The notes: a model not told the origin generated them from the sequence alone. 60,426 bases of DNA from an uncultured Akkermansia sp. (GCA_900548895.1 URLZ01000010.1:1-60426), one strand, 5' to 3'; positions 25,381-36,982 are shown, numbered from the stretch's first letter. Numbers and translations are program-made.

Positions 25381-26674
25381 CACCATTACCGTTCATCCCG
25401 TAACCCGCGGGCTGCGAGGCAGCCTCACCGTCCCGGGGGATAAGAGCATCTCGCACCGCGTCGCCATCCTCGGCGCTCTGGCCGACGGCAGCATGGAGGT
25501 GCGCAACTTCCTGTGCAGCGAGGATTGCCTCAACACGCTGCGCGCCATGCAGCAGCTGGGCGCCGTCGTCACCCCTCACGAGCATCCCGGCGACTTCACG
25601 CTCACCGGCACGGGCATGGCGCCCGTCGCCCCGCAGCACGACATCGACTGCGGCAACTCGGGCACGGGCATGCGCCTCATGGCCGGAGTGCTGGCGGCCC
25701 TGCCCTTTGCCAGCCGACTCACGGGCGATTCCTCGCTCTGCTCGCGCCCCATGAAGCGCATCATCGACCCGCTGAGCCTCATGGGCGCGCGCATCCGCGC
25801 CTGCGGGCAGAAGCCCGGCTGCGCCCCGCTGGAGATCGACGGCGGCGCGCTGCACCCCATTCACTATGATCTCCCCATGGCCAGCGCGCAGGTCAAGAGT
25901 GCCATTCTGCTCGCCGGGCTGCTCACGCCGGGGCGCACTTCCGTGCACCAGCCCGCCGTCACGCGCGACCACACGGAGCGCCTGCTCCAGCACTTCGGCA
26001 TCCCCTGCGACATCTCGGCCGACGGGCTCGACATCGCCGTCGAGGGCCCCGTGCGCATCCCCGCGCGCGACATCGCCATTCCGGCGGACATCTCGAGCGC
26101 GGCCTTCTGGATGGTGGCAGCCTCCGTCATCCCGGGCAGCGAGATCGTGCTGCACCGCGTCGGGCTGAACCCCACGCGCGATGCGATCATCGCGGTGCTC
26201 CGCCGCATGGGGGCCGACATCAGCATCAGCGCGCGCGAGGACGAGGGCGAGCCCTGCGGTGACGTCACCGTCCGCAGCAGCTCCCTGCACGGCACCGTCA
26301 TCGCGCGCGAGGAGATTCCGAACCTCATCGACGAAATCCCCATTCTCGCCGTCGCGGCGGCCTTCGCGGAGGGTGAGACGCTGATCCGCAACGCGGCCGA
26401 GCTGCGCGTCAAGGAAAGCGACCGCATCGCCACGACGGCCGGTAATCTCCGCGCCATGGGGGTCGACGTGGAGGAGTTCGAAGACGGCATGAGCATCCGC
26501 GGGGGACGCCCGCTGCGCGGCTGCACCCTCGACAGCCACGGCGACCACCGCATCGCCATGAGCTTCCTGATCGCCGGCCTGCGAGCCGAAGGCGCCACCA
26601 CCCTGCTCAACTGCCGCAACATCAACACCTCATACCCCACCTTCGAAGAGCACCTCAAACAGCTCATCGGCTGA
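25370..26674 (+). CDS. aroA: 3-phosphoshikimate 1-carboxyvinyltransferase (EPSP synthase)
   Basis: AroA joins shikimate-3-phosphate and PEP in the aromatic amino-acid pathway. The 434-aa protein has GDKSISHR near the N-terminus, GNSGTGMRLM for the PEP loop, SSLCSRPMKR, RDHTERLL, and LRVKESDRI near the end. The GNSGT form is that of class II enzymes. The start overlaps the end of the PpiC-type gene by 11 nt, so translation is probably coupled. The reading frame is open upstream but runs antiphase to the previous gene. Confidence 0.95.
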   Translation: MPSDTITVHPVTRGLRGSLTVPGDKSISHRVAILGALADGSMEVRNFLCSEDCLNTLRAMQQLGAVVTPHEHPGDFTLTGTGMAPVAPQHDIDCGNSGTGMRLMAGVLAALPFASRLTGDSSLCSRPMKRIIDPLSLMGARIRACGQKPGCAPLEIDGGALHPIHYDLPMASAQVKSAILLAGLLTPGRTSVHQPAVTRDHTERLLQHFGIPCDISADGLDIAVEGPVRIPARDIAIPADISSAAFWMVAASVIPGSEIVLHRVGLNPTRDAIIAVLRRMGADISISAREDEGEPCGDVTVRSSSLHGTVIAREEIPNLIDEIPILAVAAAFAEGETLIRNAAELRVKESDRIATTAGNLRAMGVDVEEFEDGMSIRGGRPLRGCTLDSHGDHRIAMSFLIAGLRAEGATTLLNCRNINTSYPTFEEHLKQLIG

Positions 26675-26927
26675 GGCTCCCTCCGGCGGCGCCGAGCCGC
26701 TCCAACGCAGGAGCGGCGCCCTGACCGCCGCGCGGCGTCGCCGTCGGCAAGCTGCGCGCTGCCTCCGGGGCAACCGCCGCGCTGCAATCCATCGCTCCGG
26801 CGCCCATTGCCACCCACGCCACCCGCAACGGCCTCACCGCAGCCCCCCGAGCCGGCTTCTCGGCTCTCCGCCTCCCTTTTTCTCTGCCCCTTTTCGCCGT
26901 CCTTTCCCCGCCCTTTCCCTGCACACC

Positions 26928-28781
26928 ATGGCCCGCATCGCAGAAGAATGCGTCACCCGCATCAAAAACGCCTCCGACATCGTCGAAGTCGTCGGGCGCT
27001 ACATTCAACTGCGACGCGCCGGCACAGCCTGGAAGGCCTGCTGCCCCTTCCACAGCGAAAAGACCCCCTCCTTCAGCGTCAACCCCGCGCGCCAGAGCTT
27101 TCACTGCTTCGGCTGCGGCGTCGGCGGCGATGCCGTCAAGTTCGTCATGATGTATGAGAACCTTGACTACCCGAACGCCCTGCGCCGCCTCGCCGACATC
27201 GCCGGCATCCACGTCATTGAAGAAGCGGAAGACCCGGAGCAAGCGCGCAGCCGTCGGCGCCGCTCGCGCATCGTGCGCCTCAACCAGCTCGCGGCGGATT
27301 ACTACAACCTCCAGCTCTGCCGGACCCCCGAAGCCGCCCACGCCCGCGCCTACCTGAGCGGTCGCGGCTTCAACATCGCCATCGCCAAGGCCTGGAAGCT
27401 CGGCTGGGCCCCGCCCGACATCCGCCCTCTGGCCGAGCTGGCGCACAGCCGGGGCTTTGACCAGCGAGGGCTGAAGGAGGCCTACCTGCTCAGCGAGGGC
27501 AGCCGCGGCACCTACGCCGTCTTCCGCGACCGCCTCATGTTCCCCATCGAGAACCTGCGCGGAGAAATCGTCGGCTTCTCCGGCCGCGTTCTCGACGCTG
27601 ACAGCGACCCGCGCAAATACGTCAACACCGCCGACACCGACGCCTTCCACAAGGGAGAACTGCTCTTCGGCCTCTCGCGCGCCACGCGCGCCATCAGCCA
27701 GGCCGGCATGACCGTCGTCATCTGCGAGGGCCAGCTCGACGTCATCGCCTGCCACGAAAAGGCGGAGATCCGCAACGCCGTCGCCGGCCTCGGCACGGCC
27801 TTCACCGACGAGCACGCCCTGCTGCTGCGCAAATACGCCGGCAAGGCCATCCTCTGCTACGACGGCGACGGCGCCGGCATCAAGGCCAGCGAAAAGACCT
27901 ACCGCAAGCTCGCGCAGGCCGGCATCGAAGTCAACCAGGCCGAGCTGCCCGCCGGGGAAGACCCCGACTCCCTCGTGCGCACGCAGGGAGCCGAAGCCCT
28001 GCAACAGGCCATCGCCGATGCGAAGCCCTATCTGCAGGTGCGCCTCAGCGCCGAGCTGCGCAACCTCGGCAGCGACCCCTCCGCGCGCGCCGCCCTCGTC
28101 ACCCGCATGGCCGATCTCGCCGCCGAAATCACCGACAGCGTCCGGCGCGACCTCGCCGTCGTCGATCTGGCCAGCCGGCTCAACATCGGGCTGGAGGACA
28201 TGCGCAGCACCGTCGCCGGACTCGTCCGAGCCCACAAAAAAGACCGACGCCGCAGCGCGGCTCCCGCGAGAAAGCCTGACGACGAAGCCCCGCTTGCCGA
28301 CGAGGGCCCCGCCGGGCTCCCGGAGGACGACGAGCCCGTCATCCCCCTGCGCCTCCACCGCTCCGTGCGCAACCTCATCTGCATGGCCATCGGCAATCAG
28401 GAGGCCCAGCAAGCCCTCGTCGAGCGCATGGAAGAGCTGCGCGAGCCCATTCGCCACCTCGCCGGCGGCATCATTCTGCAACGACTCCTCGAAGAGCTTC
28501 CCCGCGCCACCGACGAGAAGGACTGGCAGCTCTTTCTGCAAAAACTCACCCGCGAGCAAGCCGCCGCCCTGCGCGACATCAGCCCCGTCCCCCTCCGCTA
28601 CAGCGACGTGGAAGCCGCCGTCAACCAGAGCTGTGCCGCCGCTGCGGCCGACACCGTGAAGGCCCGCATCGACGCCGGCATGAGCCGCCTGCAAAGCCAA
28701 GACCTCAGCAAGGAAGAGCGCCTGAGCCTCATGCAGCAGATCACCGAGCTGCGCAACCTGCTCAGCCAGTCCGAAGACTGA
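26928..28781 (+). CDS. dnaG: DNA primase
   Basis: DnaG makes RNA primers for DNA replication. The 617-aa protein begins with the CHC2 zinc finger (CPFHSEKTPSF...FHCFGCG, about residues 39-66). The catalytic core follows, with RLMFPIENLRGEIVGFSGR and the Toprim motif VVICEGQLDVIACH, then CYDGDGAGIKA. The C-terminal third, which usually contacts the DnaB helicase, is Ala/Glu-rich and not clearly recognisable. The 253-bp gap before it shows no convincing promoter. rpoD, often the next gene, is not here. Confidence 0.95.
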   Translation: MARIAEECVTRIKNASDIVEVVGRYIQLRRAGTAWKACCPFHSEKTPSFSVNPARQSFHCFGCGVGGDAVKFVMMYENLDYPNALRRLADIAGIHVIEEAEDPEQARSRRRRSRIVRLNQLAADYYNLQLCRTPEAAHARAYLSGRGFNIAIAKAWKLGWAPPDIRPLAELAHSRGFDQRGLKEAYLLSEGSRGTYAVFRDRLMFPIENLRGEIVGFSGRVLDADSDPRKYVNTADTDAFHKGELLFGLSRATRAISQAGMTVVICEGQLDVIACHEKAEIRNAVAGLGTAFTDEHALLLRKYAGKAILCYDGDGAGIKASEKTYRKLAQAGIEVNQAELPAGEDPDSLVRTQGAEALQQAIADAKPYLQVRLSAELRNLGSDPSARAALVTRMADLAAEITDSVRRDLAVVDLASRLNIGLEDMRSTVAGLVRAHKKDRRRSAAPARKPDDEAPLADEGPAGLPEDDEPVIPLRLHRSVRNLICMAIGNQEAQQALVERMEELREPIRHLAGGIILQRLLEELPRATDEKDWQLFLQKLTREQAAALRDISPVPLRYSDVEAAVNQSCAAAAADTVKARIDAGMSRLQSQDLSKEERLSLMQQITELRNLLSQSED

Positions 28782-29066
28782 GGCGAATTGTCCCCCTTGA
28801 CAGGAGCGTTCCCCTCGGCCGCGCTTCCCCGACTGCCCCCTTCAGATTTCGATCGGCGCATTCTCCGGCCGCCCGGAGGACGCGCTTCAAGGGCGCACTC
28901 CACGCGCCCCCTCTAAGCCTACCGCGCTGATTGTACCCGGCCATCCGCGCGGCATTTGGAGCTCTTGGTATCGGCAACACCCCGCAAAGAGCAGGAGGGC
29001 GTCCCCGAACGTCGGGAATGGCGCCCTTCCTGCATCGCCGAAGCGGGGCATGTCACAACAGAGGAC
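28782..29066. other. intergenic stretch with one long hairpin
   Basis: It contains an imperfect hairpin at 28991-29033: GCAGGA pairs with TCCTGC, then GGGCG with CGCCC, then CCCGA with TCGGG. No T run follows, so it is not a clear terminator. The rest shows nothing I can support. Confidence 0.45.
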
Positions 29067-29095
29067 TGGACAAGCCCCGCAAACTATGGCATATT
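29067..29095 (+). promoter_or_regulatory. possible promoter of rseP
   Basis: TGGACA (29067-29072), 17-bp spacer, CATATT (29090-29095), giving a leader of about 12 nt. Both boxes are imperfect. Confidence 0.4.
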
Positions 29096-29113
29096 GAGCG
29101 CACCTCATCTACC

Positions 29114-30550
29114 ATGGATCAGCTCCTTTCCATCCTGCACACCATCGGCATCATTGTCCTGGTCATCCTGCTCTTCAACATCATGATCTTCGTGCACGAG
29201 CTCGGCCACTTTCTGGCCGGCAAGTGGCGCGGAGCCTACATCGACCGCTTTCAGATCTGGTTCGGCAAGCCCCTGATCTCCGTTCGCAAGTGGGGCGTCA
29301 CCTGGGGGCTGGGCTGGATCCCCGCCGGCGGCTTCGTCTCCCTGCCGCAGATGGGCGACATGGAGTCCATCGAGGGCAGCGCCGATGTGCCGCGCGACCT
29401 CAAGCCCCTGAAACCGCTCGACAAAATCATCATCGCCGCCGCCGGCCCCCTCTTCTCCCTGCTGCTCGCCTATGTCTTTGCCGTGGTCGTCTGGGCGGCC
29501 GGCAAACCCACCGTCGACGGTGGAGACTCCACCATCGGCTACGTCCTGCCCGACTCACCCGCGGCCCAGGCCGGCCTGCTGCCCGGCGACCGCATCACCG
29601 CCATTGACGGGAAGCCCGTCAGCAAGTGGGTCGACGGCATGGAGGGCGTCAGCGGCCTCATCGCCCTCGGCGAACACAGCGACGTCACACTCACCATCGA
29701 GCGCCCGCAGGCCGACGGCAGCAGTCTCCCGCTCACCGTCACCAGCGGCTACACGCAGGAGGACAACGGATGGATGAAGCGCAGCGGCATGCGCAAAATC
29801 GGCATTCTGCCCTCGCAGCCCTCCATCGTCGGCCCCATCACCCCCGGATCTCCGGCCGAGAAGGCGGGGCTGCAACCCGGCCAGCACATCAACGCCGTTG
29901 ACGGGCAGTCCGTCTACAGCCCCATCGCCATCATGCAGATGGCCTCGGCCGGCAAGCCCATGCAGCTCACCCTGAGCAGCCCCGACGGCAGCAGCTCCAC
30001 CTGCAGCATCACCCCCGCCATCCCGGCAAACTGGGAGGGTCGGGAAGGTGCCCGCCCCATCATGGGCTTCACCTGGCTGAACCCCGTGGACGTCACGCTC
30101 GAGTACCCGAGCCCGCAGAGTCAGGTCAGCGACAGCCTCGAACTCATGTATGACACCGTCGTCAAGATCGCGGCACCTGACAGCAACGTCGGCGTCCAGC
30201 ACCTCAGCGGCCCCGTCGGCATCGGCACCCTCCTCTACGACATGCTCACCCTGCCCGACGGCTCGGGCTGGCGCTGGGTCTTCTGGTTTGCCGTCGTGCT
30301 CAATGTCAACCTCGCCGTGCTCAACATGCTGCCCCTTCCCGTCGTCGACGGCGGGCACGTCGTCATGGGCGTGCTGGAGCTCATCCGGCGCAAACCTCTG
30401 CCTGAAAAACTCCTCGGCGTCGTGCAGGGCTCCTTCCTCATCCTGCTGCTCGGCTTCTTCATCTTCATCACCGTGCTGGACGTCAATGACGCCGCCTCAG
30501 GCGGCAAGGAGAGCACCCCCGAGCTGCCGCAGCCCGTCTTTGCCCCCTGA
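29114..30550 (+). CDS. rseP: RseP/SpoIVFB-family site-2 zinc metalloprotease
   Basis: The 478-aa intramembrane protease has HELGH at residues 28-32 in the first membrane helix (zinc ligands and catalytic Glu). Two PDZ regions follow (GYVLPDSPAAQAGLLPGD and GPITPGSPAEKAGLQPGQ). The third metal-ligand motif NMLPLPVVDGGH lies in the C-terminal membrane region. In E. coli RseP cleaves anti-sigma factors and signal peptides. Two ECF sigma genes lie elsewhere in the window but no substrate is evident. The frame is open 61 codons upstream, but the membrane start and the weak promoter place the start at 29114. Confidence 0.93.
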   Translation: MDQLLSILHTIGIIVLVILLFNIMIFVHELGHFLAGKWRGAYIDRFQIWFGKPLISVRKWGVTWGLGWIPAGGFVSLPQMGDMESIEGSADVPRDLKPLKPLDKIIIAAAGPLFSLLLAYVFAVVVWAAGKPTVDGGDSTIGYVLPDSPAAQAGLLPGDRITAIDGKPVSKWVDGMEGVSGLIALGEHSDVTLTIERPQADGSSLPLTVTSGYTQEDNGWMKRSGMRKIGILPSQPSIVGPITPGSPAEKAGLQPGQHINAVDGQSVYSPIAIMQMASAGKPMQLTLSSPDGSSSTCSITPAIPANWEGREGARPIMGFTWLNPVDVTLEYPSPQSQVSDSLELMYDTVVKIAAPDSNVGVQHLSGPVGIGTLLYDMLTLPDGSGWRWVFWFAVVLNVNLAVLNMLPLPVVDGGHVVMGVLELIRRKPLPEKLLGVVQGSFLILLLGFFIFITVLDVNDAASGGKESTPELPQPVFAP

Positions 30551-30838
30551 GGGCCGGGCCAAAGGCCTGAGGCCCCGAAGGTCGAGATCCTTGACACTCC
30601 CTCCTCCCGAACAAGCGCGAGCCGCCCCACTTGCGGCGATTCCGCAGCTTCGGCCTCCCCTGCGGAGTCTCCCCGGCTGAGTTCCCTCCGGGGCGCTTCC
30701 GTGCCGAGGCATGCCGTCCGGCGCCGGTCTGCAAACCGCCATCCCGCAGGCGCGTCTGCCGCGCCCCGATGCCCCCGGTCTAACAGCATGAGGGGCAAAA
30801 AATTATTTGCAGGATTCAACTTAACATGAATTTCATGC
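30551..30838. other. intergenic stretch before the ATP synthase operon
   Basis: No gene supported. There is no atpI-like frame. A small imperfect palindrome CATGAATTTCATG (30825-30837) touches the atpB -35 and could be an operator, but nothing supports this beyond its position. Confidence 0.4.
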
Positions 30839-30867
30839 TTGACGCATCGGCAGAAAGGTGCTAACTT
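30839..30867 (+). promoter_or_regulatory. promoter of the ATP synthase operon
   Basis: TTGACG (30839-30844), 17-bp spacer, TAACTT (30862-30867). GGAG (30870-30873) then precedes the ATG at 30882. Confidence 0.65.
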
Positions 30868-30881
30868 ACGGAGTGTTGACG

Positions 30882-31763
30882 ATGAAGACCATCATCCAGA
30901 AAATCGCGCTGGTCTTCCTGGCACTGAGTGGCGTCGCCCAGGCTGCGGAGGAGAAATTGACGACAGACGCACCCGTTCTCTGGGATATTCCCCTGCCCTT
31001 CTGGCCCGGCCACAGCCTGCCTGTTACCAACTCTATGCTCATGCTGCTGGCCGCCGTCATCCTCATCACCGTCGTGCTGCGTCTGGCCACGCGCAAGATG
31101 GAGCGCATCCCGCACGGCCTGCAAAACTTCGTCGAGTGGGTCTTTGAGACGCTCTACAACTTCGTCGAGGGCCTCACGGGCAAATACATCGCGCGCAAAT
31201 ATTTCTGGTATTTCGCTACCGTCTTCATCCTCATTCTCGTCAGCAACCTCATCGGCCTCATCCCGGGCGTGGGCGAGATCACCTATCAGGGCAAGCCCCT
31301 GATGCGCGGCGCGAATGCAGACATGAACACCACTGTCTTCCTCGGCTTCTTCTACGCCATCCTGTGGTTCATCTGGGTCATGAGGGAGCAGGGTCCGTGG
31401 CGCTTCATCACCCACACCTTCGGCCCCAAGGGCGGCCTCACCGGCGTGCTCAAGTACGCGCTGCTGCCCATCTTCTTCTTCGTCGGCATCATTGAGATCG
31501 TCTCCATCTGCATTCGCCCCGTTGCACTGGCGGCCCGACTCTTCGGCAACATCTTCGCCGGCGAGACCGTGCTGGAAGTCATGACGAACACCGGCGCACT
31601 CGGCTTCCTGACCACCCTCCCCTTCATGGCGCTTGAACTCCTCGTCGCCTTCGTGCAGGCTCTCGTCTTCCTCATGCTCACCGCCGTCTTCCTCAAGACG
31701 CAGATCGGCAGCGATGAGGACGAGGAGGAGGCCAAGCCCCAGCCCCCCCTTCCCCGCAGCTGA
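30882..31763 (+). CDS. atpB: ATP synthase Fo subunit a
   Basis: Subunit a forms the proton half-channels beside the c-ring. The 293-aa protein may carry a cleavable N-terminal signal (ALVFLALSGVAQA), as in some bacterial a subunits. It has SNLIGLIPG in the middle and the essential Arg in PVALAARLFGNIFAGET. The last helix is followed by an acidic tail (SDEDEEEA). The start at 30882 follows GGAG; an earlier in-frame GTG overlaps the promoter. It opens the order B-E-F-H-A-G-D-C. Confidence 0.93.
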   Translation: MKTIIQKIALVFLALSGVAQAAEEKLTTDAPVLWDIPLPFWPGHSLPVTNSMLMLLAAVILITVVLRLATRKMERIPHGLQNFVEWVFETLYNFVEGLTGKYIARKYFWYFATVFILILVSNLIGLIPGVGEITYQGKPLMRGANADMNTTVFLGFFYAILWFIWVMREQGPWRFITHTFGPKGGLTGVLKYALLPIFFFVGIIEIVSICIRPVALAARLFGNIFAGETVLEVMTNTGALGFLTTLPFMALELLVAFVQALVFLMLTAVFLKTQIGSDEDEEEAKPQPPLPRS

Positions 31764-31824
31764 TCATGAAGTAAAGCGTGAAGCTCGCGAGAAAGAACAA
31801 CACAAAACAAACCCACATATCCAT

Positions 31825-32031
31825 ATGCTCACCACCATTGCAGACGCCCTGCGCGTATCTCCCGGTCTCGCCGTCATCGGTGCCGGCATCGGCATCGGCC
31901 TCATCGGCATGAAGGCTGCCGAATCCACCGGTCGCAACCCCTCCTCCTTCGGTAAGGTGCTGACCATCTCCATCCTTCTGGCCGCTCTGGTCGAAGGTGT
32001 GGCCTTCGCCTCCTTCTTCATGGGCGAGTAA
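31825..32031 (+). CDS. atpE: ATP synthase Fo subunit c
   Basis: The 68-aa protein forms a two-helix hairpin. The first helix has the tight-packing GAGIGIGLIG motif, the loop is TGRNPSS, and the second carries the ion-binding Glu in ALVEGVAF. The sodium-type signature (Gln in helix 1 and Ser/Thr after the Glu) is absent, so the rotor is most likely proton-driven. Length is slightly short for the family. Identity follows from sequence and operon position. Confidence 0.93.
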   Translation: MLTTIADALRVSPGLAVIGAGIGIGLIGMKAAESTGRNPSSFGKVLTISILLAALVEGVAFASFFMGE

Positions 32032-32135
32032 AAGCCGCCAAGCCGCGCCCGGCGATCCGGGCGCGGCCCCGATCCCCTTCTCGGTTCGGCGCGCCGCGCC
32101 GCCGATTTTTCCGCCTCAAACAACCGCCATTGCAT

Positions 32136-32657
32136 ATGTACACCACCGTACTCGCCACCAGCGCTCAGGAACTCTTTGATCAATTCGGCCTGCACACCGA
32201 GGCCTTTCTGGCGCACCTCATCGCCTTCATCATCATCGCCTTCATCATCGGCGTCTTCGGCATCAAACCCGTCATGAAGCAGCTCGACGAGCGTCGACGA
32301 CGCATCGAAGAAGGCGAGGCCATGCACGAGCGCAGCAGCCGCGAACTCGCCGAAGTGCGCCAGAACAGCGAGCGCATTCTCGATGAGGCCCGCGACGCCG
32401 GGCAGGCGGAAATCGAGCGTGCCCGCGCCTCCGCGGCCCAGCTCCGCGAAGATCTCAGCGCCAAGGCCAGCGCCGAGGCCAAGACCATCATTGACAACGC
32501 CCACAGCCAGGCTGCTCGAGACACCGAGCGCGAGAAAGAGGCCCTGCGCGGCGAATTTGCGCGCCTCGTCGCCCTCACGGCCGAGCAAGTCACCGGCAAG
32601 ATTCTCTCGGAAGCTGATCACCGGGCCATCAACGCCGACGCCATCAGCAAACTCTGA
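32136..32657 (+). CDS. atpF: ATP synthase Fo subunit b
   Basis: The 173-aa protein has one N-terminal membrane helix (LAHLIAFIIIAFIIGVFGI) and then a long charged coiled coil that forms the peripheral stalk (KQLDERRRRIEEGEA, EARDAGQAEIERARAS, EREKEALRGEFARL). ATG 32136 is preferred to the TTG two codons upstream. It ends 21 nt before the delta gene. Confidence 0.92.
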   Translation: MYTTVLATSAQELFDQFGLHTEAFLAHLIAFIIIAFIIGVFGIKPVMKQLDERRRRIEEGEAMHERSSRELAEVRQNSERILDEARDAGQAEIERARASAAQLREDLSAKASAEAKTIIDNAHSQAARDTEREKEALRGEFARLVALTAEQVTGKILSEADHRAINADAISKL

Positions 32658-32678
32658 TTGAGCCACGAGCCCCCGCCC

Positions 32679-33071
32679 ATGAAAGTCACCAAAGAAAACC
32701 AAGCGCAGGCGCGCCGCCTCATCCGCCTCTGCATCGGCGCCGACGGCCTGCTGCAGGAAGACACCGTGCGGCTCGTCGCGAACACCATCGCCGACCGTCG
32801 CCCCCGCGGCTTCCTCGGCCTGTTGAGCGCCTTCACCGAGCTCGTGCGCCTCGAAAAGCAAAAGCACAGCGCCACCATCACCAGCGCCGTTCCCCTCAGC
32901 GACAGCGAGCAGCAGGCCATCCGCGCGAAGCTCGACGCGCGCTGCGCCGGCCTCGACTACACATGGCAGGTTGACCCCGCTCTGATTGCCGGCATCACCG
33001 TGCGCGTCGCCGATGACGTGACGGACGCCTCCGTCCGCCGCCGCATCGAGCAACTCACCCACCACTGCTAA
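32679..33071 (+). CDS. atpH: ATP synthase F1 subunit delta, short form
   Basis: Delta joins F1 to the b stalk. At 130 aa this is shorter than the usual 175-180. The C-terminal half keeps the family pattern ([27 protein letters not shown]), but the N-terminal helical bundle is cut down to about 55 residues ([15 protein letters not shown]...FTELVRLEK). Assignment rests on that C-terminal match and its place between b and alpha. ATG 32679 was chosen over an upstream TTG at 32658. No frameshift is apparent. Confidence 0.82.
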   Translation: MKVTKENQAQARRLIRLCIGADGLLQEDTVRLVANTIADRRPRGFLGLLSAFTELVRLEKQKHSATITSAVPLSDSEQQAIRAKLDARCAGLDYTWQVDPALIAGITVRVADDVTDASVRRRIEQLTHHC

Positions 33072-33103
33072 CACCCCCTTCACAACATTCACCCATCCCA
33101 GGC

Positions 33104-34645
33104 ATGAGCAACATCGTACAAGAACTGGAAGCACAAATCCGCAACATCTCCACCGCCGCCGCGCAGGAAAACGTCGGCACCATCAAGGCCGTCGGCGACG
33201 GCGTCGCCCGCATCGAAGGGCTGAGCAACGCCATGCTCAATGAAATGATCGAGTTTCCGGGCGGCGTCATGGGCCTTGCCATGAACCTCGAAGAGAACGA
33301 GGTCGGCACCGTCATCATCGGCAACGCCAGTAGCCTGCGCGAGGGAGACACCTGCAAGACCACGGGGCGCCTGCTCCAAGTCCCCGTCGGCCCGGGCCTG
33401 CTCGGCCGCGTGGTGGACACCTTGGGCAACCCGCTCGACGGCAAGGGACCCGTCGAAGCCGCGGATCACTATCCGGTTGAAAAAATCGCCTCGGGCATCA
33501 TCACGCGCCAAGGCGTCAACCAGCCCATTCAGACCGGCATCCTGCCCATCGACGCCATGATTCCGATCGGCCGCGGGCAGCGCGAGCTCATCATCGGCGA
33601 CCGCTCCACCGGCAAGACCGCGCTGGCACTCGACACCATCATCTCTCAGGCCAACCAGAACCGCGCCGCCGAAGAGCGCGGGGACAGCGACTACCGCCCC
33701 GTCTACAGCATCTACGTGGCCATCGGCCAGAAGCGCGCCAACATCTCGCGCCTCGTCGCCAAGCTCGAATCCTGCGGTGCGCTCGCCTACACCATCATCG
33801 TCGTCGCCTCGGCCTCCGACAGCGCCGCCATGCAGTACCTCGCCCCCTACGCCGGCTGCGCCATGGGCGAATACTTCATGGATCAGGGCAAGGACGCCCT
33901 CATCGTCTACGACGACCTCTCCAAGCACGCCGTCGCCTACCGCCAGGTTTCGCTCATCCTGCGCCGCCCCTCCGGCCGTGAAGCCTATCCGGGCGACGTC
34001 TTCTACCTGCACAGCCGCCTGCTCGAGCGCGCCGCCCGCATCAACAGCGAAGGCGGGCGAAAGGGCGGCTCGCTGACCGCCCTGCCCATCATCGAGACTC
34101 AGGCCGGCGACGTCTCCGCCTACATCCCGACCAACGTCATCTCCATCACCGACGGGCAGATCTTCCTCGACACCGACCTCTTCTACCAGGGCGTGCGACC
34201 GGCCATCAACGTCGGCATCTCCGTGAGCCGCGTCGGTTCGAGCGCGCAGACGAAGATCGTCAAGAAGCTCGCCGGCTCCGTCAAGCTCGACCTCGCCCAG
34301 TTCGAGGAGTTGCAGGCCTTCGCCCAGTTCGGCTCGGATCTCGACGCCAACACCAAGGCCAAGCTCGAGCGCGGCCGCCGCATCGTCGAGCTCTTCAAAC
34401 AGGGCCAGTATGCCCCCAAGAGCCTCGGCATCGAAGTCGTCAACCTCTACGCCATCCAAAAGGGCTATCTGGACGACGTGCCCGTCGAGCGCATCTTCTC
34501 GCTGCGCAACGACATGGAGGAGGACGTGCAGACGAACCACCGCGACCTGCTGGCCCTCATTGAAGAGAAGCGCGAGCTCACCCCCGAGGTCGATGAAGCC
34601 CTCGCCTCTTACATGAAGCAGTTCAAGAGCCGCATCAAGAAATAA
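33104..34645 (+). CDS. atpA: ATP synthase F1 subunit alpha
   Basis: The 513-aa regulatory nucleotide-binding subunit has the P-loop [22 protein letters not shown] precedes it, and [13 protein letters not shown] and the arginine-finger region around [17 protein letters not shown] follow. Length and motifs are standard. It lies 32 nt after delta and 24 nt before gamma in the operon. Confidence 0.97.
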   Translation: MSNIVQELEAQIRNISTAAAQENVGTIKAVGDGVARIEGLSNAMLNEMIEFPGGVMGLAMNLEENEVGTVIIGNASSLREGDTCKTTGRLLQVPVGPGLLGRVVDTLGNPLDGKGPVEAADHYPVEKIASGIITRQGVNQPIQTGILPIDAMIPIGRGQRELIIGDRSTGKTALALDTIISQANQNRAAEERGDSDYRPVYSIYVAIGQKRANISRLVAKLESCGALAYTIIVVASASDSAAMQYLAPYAGCAMGEYFMDQGKDALIVYDDLSKHAVAYRQVSLILRRPSGREAYPGDVFYLHSRLLERAARINSEGGRKGGSLTALPIIETQAGDVSAYIPTNVISITDGQIFLDTDLFYQGVRPAINVGISVSRVGSSAQTKIVKKLAGSVKLDLAQFEELQAFAQFGSDLDANTKAKLERGRRIVELFKQGQYAPKSLGIEVVNLYAIQKGYLDDVPVERIFSLRNDMEEDVQTNHRDLLALIEEKRELTPEVDEALASYMKQFKSRIKK

Positions 34646-34669
34646 GGCCCCATCACCCGAGCTCACCCC

Positions 34670-35545
34670 ATGTCCAACCTCCGAGACATCAAGCGGCGCA
34701 TCCGCTCCGTGCGCAACACATCGCAGATCACCAAGGCGATGCAGATGGTCGCGAGCGCGAAAATGCGCCGGGCTCAGGAGCTCGCCCTCAAGGGGCGCGT
34801 CTACATCAGCGCCATCGCCAACGTCTTCAAGCACCTGCAGGACAGCATCGGCGACAGCGGCATTGAGCTGATGAAAGATAACCCCCACGGCAAAGAGCTC
34901 TGCATCGTCATCGCCACCGATCGCGGCCTCTGCGGCGCGCTCAACGCCAACCTCCTCAAGGAGATCCTCAACGCCTGCCCCGCCGACGCCGATTACATCA
35001 CCATCGGCGCCAAGCTCAACAGCGCTCTGGCCCGTGCAGGCCGCCAGCTCAAGGCCTCCTTCACCCTCGGCGACAACTTTGACGAGGCGGAGCTCAAGCC
35101 CATCATGGACTTCATCCGCAAGGGCTTCGTCTCCGGCGAATACAACAGCGTCTGCGCTGTCTACCAGAAGTTCATCAACGTCATGGTGCAGCGGCCGCAG
35201 ATCGGCCACCTGCTGCCCATCGACCCGGCGGAACTCATCAGTCTGGCCGCCGCGGCCGACGACGGCGAGAGCGCCGCGGACAACGCCGCCAACTACCTGC
35301 TCGAGCCCGGCCCCGTCGCCCTGCTCAACAGCCTGCTGCCTCTCTACTTCACCAACATGCTCACGCAGATGGTGCTGGAGGGCAAGGCCTCCGAGCAGTC
35401 GGCCCGCATGGTTGCCATGAAGGCCGCCACCGAGAACGCCAAGTCGCTCATCGGCGAGCTGACCCTCGAGTACAACAAGGCCCGCCAGACCCAAATCACC
35501 AACGAACTCCTCGAAATCACCACCGCCATGAAGGCGATGGAATAA
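34670..35545 (+). CDS. atpG: ATP synthase F1 subunit gamma
   Basis: The 291-aa central-stalk subunit starts with RDIKRRIRSVRNTSQITKAMQMVASAKMRRA, the conserved N-terminal helix. It closes with NAKSLIGELTLEYNKARQTQITNELLEI, the C-terminal helix that rotates inside the alpha3beta3 ring. The middle contains ATDRGLCGALNAN. All are typical. Confidence 0.96.
   Translation: MSNLRDIKRRIRSVRNTSQITKAMQMVASAKMRRAQELALKGRVYISAIANVFKHLQDSIGDSGIELMKDNPHGKELCIVIATDRGLCGALNANLLKEILNACPADADYITIGAKLNSALARAGRQLKASFTLGDNFDEAELKPIMDFIRKGFVSGEYNSVCAVYQKFINVMVQRPQIGHLLPIDPAELISLAAAADDGESAADNAANYLLEPGPVALLNSLLPLYFTNMLTQMVLEGKASEQSARMVAMKAATENAKSLIGELTLEYNKARQTQITNELLEITTAMKAME

Positions 35546-36982
<1,437 letters not shown>

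Noticed and set aside
30845..30885. atpB start at the GTG at 30858
   Set aside because: That codon lies inside the promoter; GGAG before ATG 30882 and the following signal-like helix fit better.
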